NCBI GenBank assembly: GCA_009996675.1
Contig: JAACZQ010000002.1
Span: 50,882 to 114,881 of the forward strand
Length of the DNA stretch: 64,000 bases
Source of the DNA: Chitinophagaceae bacterium
Lineage (GTDB): Bacteria > Bacteroidota > Bacteroidia > Chitinophagales > Chitinophagaceae
Direction: 5' to 3'
The position numbers and the translations under genes were made by a program. This document shows, piece after piece, positions 52,632 to 62,180 of this stretch (positions are counted from its first letter, which is position 1; every line of letters begins with the position of its first letter). Under the pieces are notes generated by a model, which made no database searches, was not told the origin of the DNA, and worked only from the letters and a program-made list of their open reading frames with translations.

Positions 52632-53537
52632 TCAGGCTTTCCGGAATGCCGGGTGAAACTGTTGCAGGGTATTGCGCAGAAAATCGCGGTCGAGGTGGGT
52701 GTAAATTTCCGTAGTGGTAATACTTTCATGTCCCAGCATCTCCTGTACTGCCCGTAAATCTGCTCCACCTTCTACCAGGTGTGTGGCAAAAGAGTGACGG
52801 AATGTATGCGGAGAAATATTTTTGGTGATGCCCGCTTTTACAGCCAGGTCCTTGATGATGTAAAAAATCATCACACGGCTCAATCCCTTTCCGCTTTTGT
52901 TCAGAAATAAAATGTCTTCCTGATCCTTGACCTGTGGCTGGTGTACCCGGATCTGATCTTTGTATATACGGATGTATTTAACCGCATCGGAACCAATCGG
53001 AACCAATCGCTCTTTATTACCCTTTCCAATCACACGGATAAAACCCACATCCAGGTACAGGCAGGAAATGCGCAGTCCTACTACTTCGCTGACACGCAAC
53101 CCACAACTGTACATGGTTTCCAGTATGGCGCGGTTGCGGCCACCTTCCGGACTGCCCAGTTCGATGGCATTGATGATGCGTTCTATTTCATCAAAACCCA
53201 GTGTGTCGGGTAATTTGCGTTTGGTTTTGGGTGTTTCCAGCAGGGCAGAAGGGTCTTGCTGGATCACCTGTTCGGTTAAGAGGTATTTGTAGAAGCTGCG
53301 AATACCCGATACCATACGGGCCTGCGATGTAGCGGTCATGCCCAGTTCACCCACCCATTTCACAAAAGTCTGTAAGTCTTTTAATGTTAAGTCGCCCGGC
53401 GCTTTTCCAGGACCCCATTGCTCCAAAAAATCGGTGAGTTTGGCAACATCCCGTAAATAGGCCATCACCGAATGATCACTCAGCGATTTTTCCAGTTGTA
53501 AATAGGCTTTATATCCTTTTTTATACGGCTCCCACAT
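52632..53537 (-). CDS. xerD: Site-specific tyrosine recombinase XerD
   Basis: A 301-residue recombinase with N-terminal SAM-like DNA-binding domain and catalytic domain holding the full set: R (G-L-R-V-S-E), Lys in G-K-G-N-K, H-T-F-R-H (box II H-x-x-R), G-H and the nucleophile Tyr in E-I-Y-T-H. XerD with XerC resolves chromosome dimers at dif near the terminus. The ATG before W-E-P-Y-K-K is used; a start 16 codons upstream has no support. A standalone housekeeping gene, not linked to the prophage integrase. Confidence 0.93.
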   Translation of the reverse strand: MWEPYKKGYKAYLQLEKSLSDHSVMAYLRDVAKLTDFLEQWGPGKAPGDLTLKDLQTFVKWVGELGMTATSQARMVSGIRSFYKYLLTEQVIQQDPSALLETPKTKRKLPDTLGFDEIERIINAIELGSPEGGRNRAILETMYSCGLRVSEVVGLRISCLYLDVGFIRVIGKGNKERLVPIGSDAVKYIRIYKDQIRVHQPQVKDQEDILFLNKSGKGLSRVMIFYIIKDLAVKAGITKNISPHTFRHSFATHLVEGGADLRAVQEMLGHESITTTEIYTHLDRDFLRNTLQQFHPAFRKA

Positions 53538-53694
53538 GAACAATCTTGAATGGTGAAGAACAACAAATACCGGTCCGGGATTCAATGGCTCAAATTAGGA
53601 TATTTTCAATGGAATACTGATTTTGAAATTGCCTTTGGCTATAAGCTACTGATAGCCGATATTGCGGAGGTATAACCCATTATTTCAGACAGAC

Positions 53695-54192
53695 ATGCAG
53701 GTAAATCTCCGCTCCTTCAAACAACGCGTTCGTCACCATAAACAAAGACTCAAACGGTTTCTGGGTAAAATTGAAAAGAATCCGCCGCGCCGACTGGATA
53801 AGCTGGCTGAAGAAATCAGTGTGGAAGTATGGAAGGAAGTGGACTGTCTTAGTTGTGCCAACTGTTGTAAAACCATGAGTCCGACATTCACCAAAAAAGA
53901 CATCAGCCGCATCTCCGATCACCTGGGCATGTCTGCAGAAGAGTTTCGGGAGAAGTGGTTGTATTTTGACGAAGAAGATGGCGACTGGATGAATAAAAAA
54001 CAGCCTTGTCAGTTCCTGGACCTGCGCAGTAATATGTGCGCCATTTATGAAGTTAGGCCCGATGATTGTGCCGGATTTCCGCACCTTACCAAAAAGAAAA
54101 TGGTGGAATACATTCATGTACACCAGCAGAATATTGCTTACTGCCCTGCCACTTTTAAAATGGTGGAAAAGATGATGGACCGTATAGGCTGA
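53695..54192 (+). CDS. YkgJ-type Fe/Zn cysteine-cluster protein
   Basis: A 165-residue protein. A basic N-terminus (R-H-H-K-Q-R) leads to the cluster C-L-S-C-A-N-C-C (about 53-60), later C-Q-F-L and N-M-C-A-I-Y-E-V-R-P-D-D-C, and C near 150, typical of the YkgJ/UPF0153 family thought to bind a metal or Fe-S cluster. Function unknown. The true ATG is 33 bases after a weak TTG. It ends next to the dioxygenase gene, tail to tail with no spare bases. Confidence 0.85.
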   Translation: MQVNLRSFKQRVRHHKQRLKRFLGKIEKNPPRRLDKLAEEISVEVWKEVDCLSCANCCKTMSPTFTKKDISRISDHLGMSAEEFREKWLYFDEEDGDWMNKKQPCQFLDLRSNMCAIYEVRPDDCAGFPHLTKKKMVEYIHVHQQNIAYCPATFKMVEKMMDRIG

Positions 54193-55014
54193 TCAGCCTA
54201 GGATTACCGAAGTCATGGATATGGATCCCATTACTGTTTTATCATTGAAAAAAGCCAGCTGATCGCTGTCTTGCTGCAATCCCAGTGTATACAGGAGTGG
54301 AATAAAGTGTTCCGGTGTGGGAACGGATTGCTGGATGGCAGCTCCCAGTTGCTGGTATTGCCATAACTGATCGTGACGGCCCTCGGTGATCAATGTTTTT
54401 AGGACGGCATTGGCTTCCTCTGCCCAGTCAAACCCTGCATCTTTCATCCGCCAGTTGATCACACGCAGGTTATGTACCATATTCCCGCTGCCAATAATCA
54501 GCACCCCTTTGTATCGGAGTGCCTGTAGTTCACGGGCGAGTTCATAATGCCATTGGGGTTTTTGCGTATGATCCATACTCATTTCCAGTACGGGGATATT
54601 GGCAAGTGGATAGAAATGTTTCAGAATACTCCAGCTGCCATGATCAAATCCCCAGGAAAGATCTTCCATCACCGGGGTTGATTGAATGATCGCTGCGGTT
54701 TCCCTGGCCAATGCAGGATCTCCGGGTGCCGGGTATTCAACTTCAAACAAAGCCTGCGGGAAACCATAAAAATCATGAATGGTGGCCGGTTTTTCCATGG
54801 CTGTAATAAAAGTGCCCCGGGTTTCCCAATGGGCAGATATGCATAAGATGGCTTTGGGTACCGGAATACTACTGCCAATAAGTTGCCAACCCCGTGCAAA
54901 TTCATTGGCTTCAATAGCATTCATGGGACTGCCATGCCCCACAAACAAAACCGGCATGCGTTGTGTTTGCGGGAAATTGGCTGTGAGTTTGCGCAGAAAA
55001 GTGAGGGTTTCCAT
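54193..55014 (-). CDS. ygiD: DODA-type extradiol aromatic ring-opening dioxygenase (YgiD-like)
   Basis: A 273-residue protein of the LigB superfamily. The metal residues are visible: H in G-H-G-S-P (about 28), H in S-A-H-W-E (about 63), and H in N-M-V-H-N-L (about 181), with H-D-F-Y-G-F-P as the second substrate region. These proteins include 4,5-DOPA dioxygenases; YgiD of E. coli opens the DOPA ring in vitro. Natural substrate is uncertain. The ATG before E-T-L-T-F is used; an upstream start is not supported. Confidence 0.88.
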   Translation of the reverse strand: METLTFLRKLTANFPQTQRMPVLFVGHGSPMNAIEANEFARGWQLIGSSIPVPKAILCISAHWETRGTFITAMEKPATIHDFYGFPQALFEVEYPAPGDPALARETAAIIQSTPVMEDLSWGFDHGSWSILKHFYPLANIPVLEMSMDHTQKPQWHYELARELQALRYKGVLIIGSGNMVHNLRVINWRMKDAGFDWAEEANAVLKTLITEGRHDQLWQYQQLGAAIQQSVPTPEHFIPLLYTLGLQQDSDQLAFFNDKTVMGSISMTSVILG

Positions 55015-55053
55015 GGGGTGTGATTTAAAGCGACCAACCGGTTGCATTCTTGC

Positions 55054-55410
55054 TTAAAAATACACATCTTCAAACAAGAAAATCTCAGTAACCTGGTGTG
55101 AACAGACCGTAATGGCCAGAACATCAAAACGGATGAGCTTGTAATGGGGCTGCTGCTGTAAGAAAATATCGGCGGCCTGTTGCATCCGCATCATTTTTTG
55201 CCGGGTCACGGCTTGTTCCGGATATCCGTAGGAAAGGTTGGTACGGGTCTTGACTTCAATGAAATGCAGGCAGGACTCTTTACAGGCAACCAGGTCAATT
55301 TCCAGTCGCCCCGAGCGCCAGTTGCGGTGCAGTATGGAGAAGCCTTTTTGTGCCAGCCACCTGGCTGCAATGGCTTCACCCAATCGTCCGGTGGTAATAT
55401 GACTATACAT
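55054..55410 (-). CDS. yraN: YraN family (UPF0102) nuclease-like protein
   Basis: A 118-residue protein of normal YraN length: G-R-L-G-E-A-I-A-A-R-W-L, then I-L-H-R-N-W-R-S-G-R-L-E-I-D-L-V and F-I-E-V-K-T-R-T, which form a restriction-endonuclease-like core (E, D, E-x-K). Thought to act in DNA repair or uptake, no proven role. It is divergent from manA with 56 bases between them. The ATG M-Y-S-H is chosen because earlier codons overlap the manA gene antisense. Confidence 0.9.
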   Translation of the reverse strand: MYSHITTGRLGEAIAARWLAQKGFSILHRNWRSGRLEIDLVACKESCLHFIEVKTRTNLSYGYPEQAVTRQKMMRMQQAADIFLQQQPHYKLIRFDVLAITVCSHQVTEIFLFEDVYF

Positions 55411-55466
55411 ATCGTTAAAATTGAAGGTTTGTATATCAGTTTGGGTAGATTCAGCGTTATTGCTGT

Positions 55467-56708
55467 ATGGACCAGGATTTGCGTGATATACGGCTAACCG
55501 GACTGAAAGGTAAGGTACAGCATTACGGATGGGGCGGAGTTGATTACCTGCCTGCTTTATTGGGGGTGGCCAATCCCGGGCGGGAGCCATTTGCAGAGTA
55601 CTGGATGGGATCGCATCCCCTGGGAAATGCATTGCTGCCGGAAATCGGGGAGGGGATTACACTGGGCGACTGGATTGCCCGCCACCCGGAGCGGACTTTA
55701 TCGCAGCCGGTATTCCGGCAATTTGGGGGGCTTCCTTTTTTATTGAAAATATTGGATGTCCGCGAAATGCTTTCGATACAGGTGCATCCCACCCGGGACG
55801 CAGCTGCGGCTGGTTATGCAGATGAGGAAGCCCGGGGTATCCCGCTGAATGCCCATAACCGAAATTATAAAGACACCAACCATAAACCAGAGATAATGCT
55901 GGCTATCAGTGAGTTCTGGTTGTTACATGGATTTAAAGAATTATCTCAGATAGAGCTCATATTAGATTCAGTACCAGAGTTTAATGTCTTTTTACCACTT
56001 TTCCGCAAAGAAGGCTTTAAAAGTCTGTACCAGTTTGTAATGGAGATGGATCAGTCCGATTTGGATGTGCTCTTCCTGCCACTGGTTAAACGGGAAATTC
56101 GTATGAAGCGGGAGGGATTGCTGGATCGTTCGCAGCCGGGCTGGTGGGTAGCCAAATTGTTTGAAGGCAAAACGGAGATCAAAACCATCGACCGGGGTAT
56201 TTTCTCTATTTACTGTTTCAATATCGTTCAACTACAACCCGGTGAAGGCATTTTTCAGGCCGCGGGTATTCCGCATGCTTATCTCGAGGGACAAAATGTG
56301 GAACTGATGTCGAACAGTGATAATGTGCTGCGGGGCGGACTTACCAATAAACACATTGATGTACCCGAATTACTCAAACATATTTCTTTTGAAGCGGTAA
56401 AACCGGTCATACTCAAAGGAGAAGCTGTGCTGGATGGAGAGCGCGTATTCCATTGTCCGGTTCCCGATTTCAGCATAGCACAGATTCAGGGATCAGCAGG
56501 TTACCATTACCAAAGCTCCGCTCAGACCATCGAAATATGGGTGGTTACCGAAGGGGCATTTGTGGTGAACCAGGAACGTGTGATTCGTCAGGGTGAAGCC
56601 GTAGTCGTTTTCCCCGGATTCACCTATTCGCTTAACTCTTCCGGACCGGCTGTTTTATACCGTGCATTTGTTCCCATTACTGTTAATCCACAGCATGAGG
56701 AAAATTGA
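55467..56708 (+). CDS. manA: Mannose-6-phosphate isomerase, type I
   Basis: A 413-residue zinc enzyme that interconverts mannose-6-phosphate and fructose-6-phosphate. Zinc-ligand regions are Q-V-H-P near residue 108, N-H-K-P-E (about 138-142) and the H-A-Y-L-E-G-Q-N-V-E-L-M stretch near 270, followed by S-D-N-V-L-R-G-G-L-T-N-K, the family signature. The family length is normal. It stands after a divergent yraN and 39 bases before the next plus-strand gene. Confidence 0.95.
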   Translation: MDQDLRDIRLTGLKGKVQHYGWGGVDYLPALLGVANPGREPFAEYWMGSHPLGNALLPEIGEGITLGDWIARHPERTLSQPVFRQFGGLPFLLKILDVREMLSIQVHPTRDAAAAGYADEEARGIPLNAHNRNYKDTNHKPEIMLAISEFWLLHGFKELSQIELILDSVPEFNVFLPLFRKEGFKSLYQFVMEMDQSDLDVLFLPLVKREIRMKREGLLDRSQPGWWVAKLFEGKTEIKTIDRGIFSIYCFNIVQLQPGEGIFQAAGIPHAYLEGQNVELMSNSDNVLRGGLTNKHIDVPELLKHISFEAVKPVILKGEAVLDGERVFHCPVPDFSIAQIQGSAGYHYQSSAQTIEIWVVTEGAFVVNQERVIRQGEAVVVFPGFTYSLNSSGPAVLYRAFVPITVNPQHEEN

Positions 56709-56732
56709 ACCGGGCTTTTTGGATTTTCAACC

Positions 56733-56740
56733 TATTTTTG
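56733..56740 (+). promoter_or_regulatory. -7 box TATTTTTG before the DUF6580-like gene
   Basis: A full TAnnTTTG match with the expected start of transcription near 56747, which favours the ATG at 56760 over one at 56748. The -33 box is not clear. Confidence 0.55.
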
Positions 56741-56759
56741 TATCGAAATGTTCCATCAA

Positions 56760-57323
56760 ATGAAAATCAATAAGTCTCTTCTGATCGCTTTGGGTTTAAC
56801 CGTATTATTGAGTTCCGTATACCGCATTGTGCCCGATCGTCCATTGGGTTTTGCTCCACAGATTGCCATCGCACTCTTTGGAGGTGCTTTCTTTGTTAAA
56901 AACAAAAAATGGGCTTTTGCGCTGCCACTGCTTTCGATGTTCCTCTCTGATCTGCTGTACCAGGCTATGTATGTGGCCGGTTATACAGATATCCAGGGCT
57001 TTTACAGCGGACAATGGGTGAATTACCTGTTGTTTACTGGTCTTACTGCATTTGGCTTCCTGCTGAATTCCCGTAAAGTGATACAGGTAATTGGCGCTGC
57101 ACTGGCTGCCCCCACCGCTTATTTCCTGACATCGAATTTCCTGGTATGGATTGGTAACGGCGGTTATGGTCGTCCCAAAACATTCAGCGGACTGATGCAG
57201 TGTTATGCCGATGGTATTCCTTTTTATGGTAACAGCGTAGTCGCTACACTGGTATTCGCCGGTATGCTGTTTGGCGGGTTCTTACTGATTGAAAAGAAAT
57301 CGGTATCAAGCCAACAAGCTTAA
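56760..57323 (+). CDS. DUF6580-like membrane protein, probable transporter component
   Basis: A 187-residue membrane protein with five or six helices. The pattern R-I-V-P-D-R-P-L-G-F-A-P-Q-I-A-I-A-L-F-G-G-A and P-L-L-S-M-F-L-S-D-L near 35-75 matches the DUF6580 family, which resembles S components of ECF transporters. The substrate is unknown. Its own -7 box and a strong terminator make it a single-gene unit. An ATG four codons upstream is possible. Confidence 0.75.
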   Translation: MKINKSLLIALGLTVLLSSVYRIVPDRPLGFAPQIAIALFGGAFFVKNKKWAFALPLLSMFLSDLLYQAMYVAGYTDIQGFYSGQWVNYLLFTGLTAFGFLLNSRKVIQVIGAALAAPTAYFLTSNFLVWIGNGGYGRPKTFSGLMQCYADGIPFYGNSVVATLVFAGMLFGGFLLIEKKSVSSQQA

Positions 57324-57342
57324 TATTGCCTCTAACATACTC

Positions 57343-57377
57343 AAAGAAAAGGCTTCCCAACAGGAAGCCTTTTCTTT
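57343..57377. terminator. Bidirectional terminator
   Basis: A 15-base-pair perfect stem (57343-57357 with 57363-57377), 5-base loop, A-rich and T-rich flanks. It separates the DUF6580-like gene from the converging rnhA. Confidence 0.93.
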
Positions 57378-57400
57378 TTGATCCGTTTTCAATCATGCGT

Positions 57401-57886
57401 TCAGGCGCCATGTATTTCCTGCTCGTAGACCGTATCAACCAATAAGTCAGTACCATCTGCTGCCTGAGTGGCCAGTTCATCACAGCGGTTGTTGTAAGGG
57501 TTATCGGCATGCCCCTTCACCCACACAAACCGGATACGGAAATGTTTGGCAATCTGGTGGTAACGCAGCCAGAGATCTTTGTTTTTCTTACCACCCTTAA
57601 AGTCGGTTCGGATCCAGTTATCCAGCCATTTCTTTTCAACACTGTTTACGATATACTGACTATCGGTATAAATACTGAGGGGAATATTCTTTCGGGTGAG
57701 GGATTCCAATGCTACAATCACCGCCAGTAATTCCATCCGGTTATTGGTAGTGAGCCGGTATCCGGCCGAAAATTCCTTGCGCTGTTCTCCCCAGAGCATC
57801 ACAATACCATAACCACCCGGACCGGGATTGCCTCTTGCTGCACCATCGGTATAAATGATCAGTTGGTGGGCTGCTGCTTGACTCAT
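57401..57886 (-). CDS. rnhA: Ribonuclease HI
   Basis: A 161-residue enzyme that cuts the RNA strand of RNA-DNA hybrids. Catalytic residues are D14 (Y-T-D-G-A), E52 (N-R-M-E-L), D75 (Y-T-D-S-Q-Y) and the last Asp in C-D-E-L-A near 135-138; the basic handle W-V-K-G-H-A is present. The start ATG overlaps the PhzF stop (ATGA), so it is translated in the same message; the longer frame reading upstream overlaps PhzF and is not used. Confidence 0.95.
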   Translation of the reverse strand: MSQAAAHQLIIYTDGAARGNPGPGGYGIVMLWGEQRKEFSAGYRLTTNNRMELLAVIVALESLTRKNIPLSIYTDSQYIVNSVEKKWLDNWIRTDFKGGKKNKDLWLRYHQIAKHFRIRFVWVKGHADNPYNNRCDELATQAADGTDLLVDTVYEQEIHGA

Positions 57887-58677
57887 GACAGATAATATGC
57901 CCCCTTCATATACAGTACTGCCTGACCGGCAATAGTTACACGATCTTCCTGTAAACCACACCACAAAGTGCCGCCACGTTTGGATAACTGTTTTGCGTTG
58001 AGGGTATGCTTGCCCAATGCGGCAGCCCAGAAGGGGATGAGTGTTGCATGGGCAGAACCGGTAACCGGATCTTCGCCAATAACCGAATTGGGCACAAAAA
58101 AGCGGGAAACAAAATCAACATCCTTTCCAGGAGCCGTAATAATAATGCCCAGCGTTTCCACCTGGTTCAGGTAGTTGAAATCAGGTACAGCCGCCACTAC
58201 ATCTTCTTCCCGCTCATACACCAGTACATAATCGCGCGAACGTAATACACGGCTTGGTTGTATGGAGAAACCCTGGAGTAATGCATCGGGCGCAACCACC
58301 GGAACAGGCATTCTTGCGGGGAAATTCATTTCCAGTTTATCAGCCTGTCGGGTAACCGTGAGTATACCACTCTTGCAATGAAACTGAATGCTGTTGCCGG
58401 TATAGCCCAGCTCCGTAAAAATAACATAAGCAGTGGCCAGGGTAGGGTGACCGGCCAGATCTATTTCCAGTTCCGGGGTAAACCAGCGGATATCGTATTC
58501 ACCGGGACCTTTGGCTACAAAAAAAGCTGTTTCGGAGAGGTTGTTTTCCATGGCCAGCTGTTGCATGGTTTCGGTGGGCAGCCAGCTTTCTAACGGGCAA
58601 ACAGCGGCAGGATTACCACCGAAAAGATGATCGGTGAAAGCATCAACCGTATAAATAGGATATGACTTCATGGGCAT
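57883..58677 (-). CDS. PhzF family isomerase/epimerase
   Basis: A 264-residue protein of the PhzF fold. Conserved signs: V-D-A-F-T near the start, F-G-G-N-P-A-A-V-C, N-N-L-S-E-T-A-F-F (E45-type catalytic Glu), D-I-R-W-F-T-P-E-x-E-I-D-L-A-G-H-P-T-L-A-T-A, and D-P-V-T-G-S-A-H. PhzF isomerises dihydro-hydroxyanthranilate in phenazine synthesis, but with no phz genes around it this is likely an unassigned family member. The first or the third codon may be the true ATG. It leads a two-gene operon with rnhA. Confidence 0.9.
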   Translation of the reverse strand: MPMKSYPIYTVDAFTDHLFGGNPAAVCPLESWLPTETMQQLAMENNLSETAFFVAKGPGEYDIRWFTPELEIDLAGHPTLATAYVIFTELGYTGNSIQFHCKSGILTVTRQADKLEMNFPARMPVPVVAPDALLQGFSIQPSRVLRSRDYVLVYEREEDVVAAVPDFNYLNQVETLGIIITAPGKDVDFVSRFFVPNSVIGEDPVTGSAHATLIPFWAAALGKHTLNAKQLSKRGGTLWCGLQEDRVTIAGQAVLYMKGAYYLS

Positions 58678-58727
58678 AGTCGATTTGATGCAAAGTAAAG
58701 CTTCAGCAGGGATAATGCATGAAAATC

Positions 58728-60356
58728 CTACACCTGAAATACACCTGTCCGCATGGTATCGATCTCCGGGTTGTGATTCGCTGCTGCGATGCCTGCAGCA
58801 ATCAGGTTACGTGTATCGGCCGGATCAATGATTGCATCCACCCATAAGCGGGAAGCAGCATAAAACGGACTGGTCTGTTTGTCGTATCGTTCTTTGATGG
58901 TTTGCAGTAATTCCGATTCCTGTTCCTTGCTTAGTTCTTTGCCCTGATTTTTCATGGCTGATACCTGTATCTGTGCCAGTGTTTTGGCGGCCTGATCGCC
59001 ACCCATCACTGCAATGCGTGCCGATGGCCAGGCATAAATAAAACGCGGGTCATACGCTTTACCACACATGGCATAATTGCCCGCCCCGTAACTATTACCT
59101 ACGATAATGGTGATCTTGGGTACTACTGAATTGGCAACAGCATTCACCAGCTTGGCGCCATCTTTGATGATACCACTGTGTTCACTGCGACTGCCTACCA
59201 TAAACCCGGTAACATCCTGCAAAAACACCAATGGAATTTTTTTCTGGTTACAGTTCAGTATGAATCTTGCGGCTTTATCGGCACTGTCATTGTAAATCAC
59301 ACCCCCGATCTGCATTTCACCTTTTTTGTTTTTACAGACCAGGCGCTGATTGGCTACAATACCCACTGCCCAGCCCTGTATACGGGCATAGCCACAGAGA
59401 ATGGTCTTACCATAGTCGGGCTTGAACTGATCAAATACACTGTCGTCCACAATTCTTTCAATGATCTCAAGCATATCATAGGGCTTGAGATTTCCTTCGG
59501 GGATGATGCTGTATAATGATTCCGGATTTTTTTTGGGTGCCAATGCAGGTATATGACTGAATCCTGCAGATGCCGGAGCCGCCAGCTTGTTCATGATTTT
59601 TTTGATGTGGTCGAGACAGGCTTGTTCCGTATCAAATTTATAATCGGCGATACCACTGATTTCGGTATGGGTAACAGCGCCACCCAGGGTTTCATTATCA
59701 ATTTCTTCCCCAATGGCTGCTTTAACGAGATAAGCGCCTGCCAGGAAGATACTGCCATTGCCTTCCACCATCAGGGTTTCATCGCTCATGATCGGCAGAT
59801 AGGCGCCACCGGCCACACAGGCACCCATGACGGCAGCAATCTGTGTAATACCCATGGCACTCATGCGGGCATTGTTGCGGAATATGCGGCCAAAATGTTC
59901 TTTGTCGGGAAATATTTCATCCTGCATAGGCAGGTAAACACCGGCACTATCCACGAGATAAATAATGGGCAGCTTATTTTCCATGGCAATTTCCTGCATA
60001 CGCAGGTTTTTCTTGCCGGTGATCGGGAACCAGGCACCTGCTTTAACAGTCTGGTCATTGGCCACAATCACACATTGTCTGCCACTGATATAGCCAATAC
60101 CGGCAACGGTACCCCCGGCCGGACAACCACCTTCCTGCTCATACATGTCATAGCCGGCAAAAGCACCGATTTCAATAAACGGCCGATCCGCATCGCAGAG
60201 ATAGCTGATCCGTTCGCGGGCAGTGAGTTTGTTTCTCTCCCGCTGCTTTTCAATCGCTTTTTTACCGCCCCCCAGTTTAATCGTCTCCAGTTTCTGCTGC
60301 GTATTACGCCAGGCAAGCTTCATCCAGTCTTCATTGCGATTTGATTCCATATCCAT
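58728..60356 (-). CDS. Acyl-CoA carboxylase carboxyltransferase (beta) subunit
   Basis: A 542-residue carboxyltransferase subunit. The N-terminal K-L-T-A-R-E-R-I near 45, D-S-A-G-V-Y-L-P, G-A-C-V-A-G-G-A-Y-L-P, and C-terminal F-L-Q-D-V-T-G-F-M-V-G and G-N-S-Y-G-A-G-N-Y-A-M are those of methylcrotonyl-CoA or related (propionyl-CoA) carboxylase beta subunits. The F-L-Q-D-V-T-G-F-M-V-G form with the A-G-N-Y-A-M-C-G ending favours methylcrotonyl-CoA, used in leucine breakdown. The biotin-carrying alpha subunit is not in the window. Stands alone. Confidence 0.88.
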   Translation of the reverse strand: MDMESNRNEDWMKLAWRNTQQKLETIKLGGGKKAIEKQRERNKLTARERISYLCDADRPFIEIGAFAGYDMYEQEGGCPAGGTVAGIGYISGRQCVIVANDQTVKAGAWFPITGKKNLRMQEIAMENKLPIIYLVDSAGVYLPMQDEIFPDKEHFGRIFRNNARMSAMGITQIAAVMGACVAGGAYLPIMSDETLMVEGNGSIFLAGAYLVKAAIGEEIDNETLGGAVTHTEISGIADYKFDTEQACLDHIKKIMNKLAAPASAGFSHIPALAPKKNPESLYSIIPEGNLKPYDMLEIIERIVDDSVFDQFKPDYGKTILCGYARIQGWAVGIVANQRLVCKNKKGEMQIGGVIYNDSADKAARFILNCNQKKIPLVFLQDVTGFMVGSRSEHSGIIKDGAKLVNAVANSVVPKITIIVGNSYGAGNYAMCGKAYDPRFIYAWPSARIAVMGGDQAAKTLAQIQVSAMKNQGKELSKEQESELLQTIKERYDKQTSPFYAASRLWVDAIIDPADTRNLIAAGIAAANHNPEIDTMRTGVFQV

Positions 60357-60478
60357 ATACGAACAATTGTTAGTTTACAAAGATAGGGGTATGTGAATGC
60401 ATAAAGGCATTTATTCATGCAGACATAATACCCAAACAAATAGCGCTGATGACGAATTTCTGTTATTTTTAAGAAGCT

Positions 60479-62119
60479 ATGTCGTACGATATCATCATTA
60501 TTGGTGCAGGTTCTGCCGGTTCGGTACTGGCCAATCGCCTTACGGAAGATACCGATTGTAAGGTATTATTGCTGGAAGCAGGGGGCGCCGATACCCGACG
60601 GGAAATACATATACCCGGAGCTTATACCCGTTTGAATCATACGGAAGTTGACTGGTCGTTCTGGACCGTACCACAGGCTTATGCAGATCAGCGCCGGCTC
60701 TATGTGCCGCGGGGCAAAACCCTGGGAGGCAGCAGTTCAACCAATGCCATGGCATATGTACGCGGTAATCGTGCAGATTTTGATGAATGGGCCGGCATGG
60801 GTAATGCAGGCTGGTCATACGAGGAGGTCTTACCCTATTTTGTGAGATCGGAACACAATGAGCAATTTGGCGGGCCTTTCCATGGATGGGGCGGCTTATT
60901 GAATGTTACCCAATCCTATCAGCCCAGCGATGCAGCGCAGTATTTTTTGGATGCCTGTGCAGCAGCAGGTATTCCCCGGAACGACGATTATAACGGACCA
61001 GATCAATTGGGGGCCTCCTTATTACAGTTTACCATCAAAGACAACCGGCGGCAAAGCACCGCCACCGCTTTTTTAAAGCCCGCTTTGAAACGCAGAAACC
61101 TCACGGTAAGAACACAGGCACAGGTTAGCCAGATACTGATTGAAAACGGGAGAGCAGTAGGGGTGGAAGTATTACTCGCCAATGGAAGACATGAGCGTAT
61201 TAATTGTACCGACCAGGTGGTACTTGCGGCAGGTGCCATACAATCACCCCAATTGCTAATGCTATCGGGTATAGGTGATCCGGTGGAACTGGGTAAACAG
61301 GGAATAGATGTCCTGCATGCCTTGCCAGGTGTGGGGAAAAACCTGCAGGATCATGTCTGGTCGGGCGTAAGTGCCTTTACCAATATCCCTACTGCCAATG
61401 CCATCCTCGCACCCATGTCCATGGCCAAAGCCTTATTGCAATACCTTTTCTTAAAAAAAGGCCCGCTGGGTAATAGTCCCCTCGAAGCCAATGCCTTCCT
61501 GAATCTTTCCGGTACGGGAGAAAGACCGGATACACAGTTTCATTTTGCACCCATTGCCATAGCGCCGGATTACAGTACGGATATGTATAACCTCAAGACT
61601 TTCCCCCGCAACAGCGGTATAGGTATCATGAGCGTGCTTTTACATCCGTTCAGCCGTGGCTATATCGGACTTAAAACTTCCAATCCCAAAGACGCACCTT
61701 TAATACAACCCAATGTACTGTCCGATCCCAGAGACCTGCCCATACTCCGGGCGGGCTTACGCAAAGCCATAGAGCTGATGCACAGCGATGCCTTGCGTGC
61801 CATTTGTCCGGATGGCTTTCACCTCCCCGCCGCTGCAGAAACCGATGCCGACCTGGATGCCCATATCCGTAAAAGCCTGGAAACCCTGTACCACCCGGTT
61901 GGAACCTGTAAAATGGGAACAGATAACCTGTCGGTGGTAGATCCCGACTTAAACGTACATGGTATACGTGGACTGCGGGTAGCCGATGCGTCTGTTATGC
62001 CCACGCTGGTATCGGGTAATACCAATGCCGCCACTATCATGATTGCAGAGAAAGCTTCAGATCTGATCCGTAACTTGCCGCCCTTACACCCAGTATCTGC
62101 AGGTAATACCCTGACATGA
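60479..62119 (+). CDS. GMC family FAD-dependent oxidoreductase (choline dehydrogenase-like)
   Basis: A 546-residue flavoenzyme. G-A-G-S-A-G (9-14) with L-L-L-E-A-G-G binds [18 protein letters not shown] near 77-92 is the first GMC signature, [15 protein letters not shown] near 250 the second. The active-site His is in Y-H-P-V-G-T-C near 474. It oxidises an alcohol; choline is one option, but no betaine aldehyde dehydrogenase is adjacent, so the substrate is open. It has no signal peptide. Confidence 0.92.
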   Translation: MSYDIIIIGAGSAGSVLANRLTEDTDCKVLLLEAGGADTRREIHIPGAYTRLNHTEVDWSFWTVPQAYADQRRLYVPRGKTLGGSSSTNAMAYVRGNRADFDEWAGMGNAGWSYEEVLPYFVRSEHNEQFGGPFHGWGGLLNVTQSYQPSDAAQYFLDACAAAGIPRNDDYNGPDQLGASLLQFTIKDNRRQSTATAFLKPALKRRNLTVRTQAQVSQILIENGRAVGVEVLLANGRHERINCTDQVVLAAGAIQSPQLLMLSGIGDPVELGKQGIDVLHALPGVGKNLQDHVWSGVSAFTNIPTANAILAPMSMAKALLQYLFLKKGPLGNSPLEANAFLNLSGTGERPDTQFHFAPIAIAPDYSTDMYNLKTFPRNSGIGIMSVLLHPFSRGYIGLKTSNPKDAPLIQPNVLSDPRDLPILRAGLRKAIELMHSDALRAICPDGFHLPAAAETDADLDAHIRKSLETLYHPVGTCKMGTDNLSVVDPDLNVHGIRGLRVADASVMPTLVSGNTNAATIMIAEKASDLIRNLPPLHPVSAGNTLT

Positions 62120-62180
62120 TTTATTGTGTGTCGTATACACATTAATTGTGTATTTTAGCAAAATCTAAACTCGCTTGATT

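Noticed and set aside
52632-53537. XerD gene as a second phage integrase
   Set aside because: It has the complete XerD residues and lies 23 kb from the prophage among housekeeping genes; no att-like or phage gene around it.
59553-60344. Open frame antisense to the carboxylase beta subunit
   Set aside because: Complement of a well-conserved gene; no features of its own.
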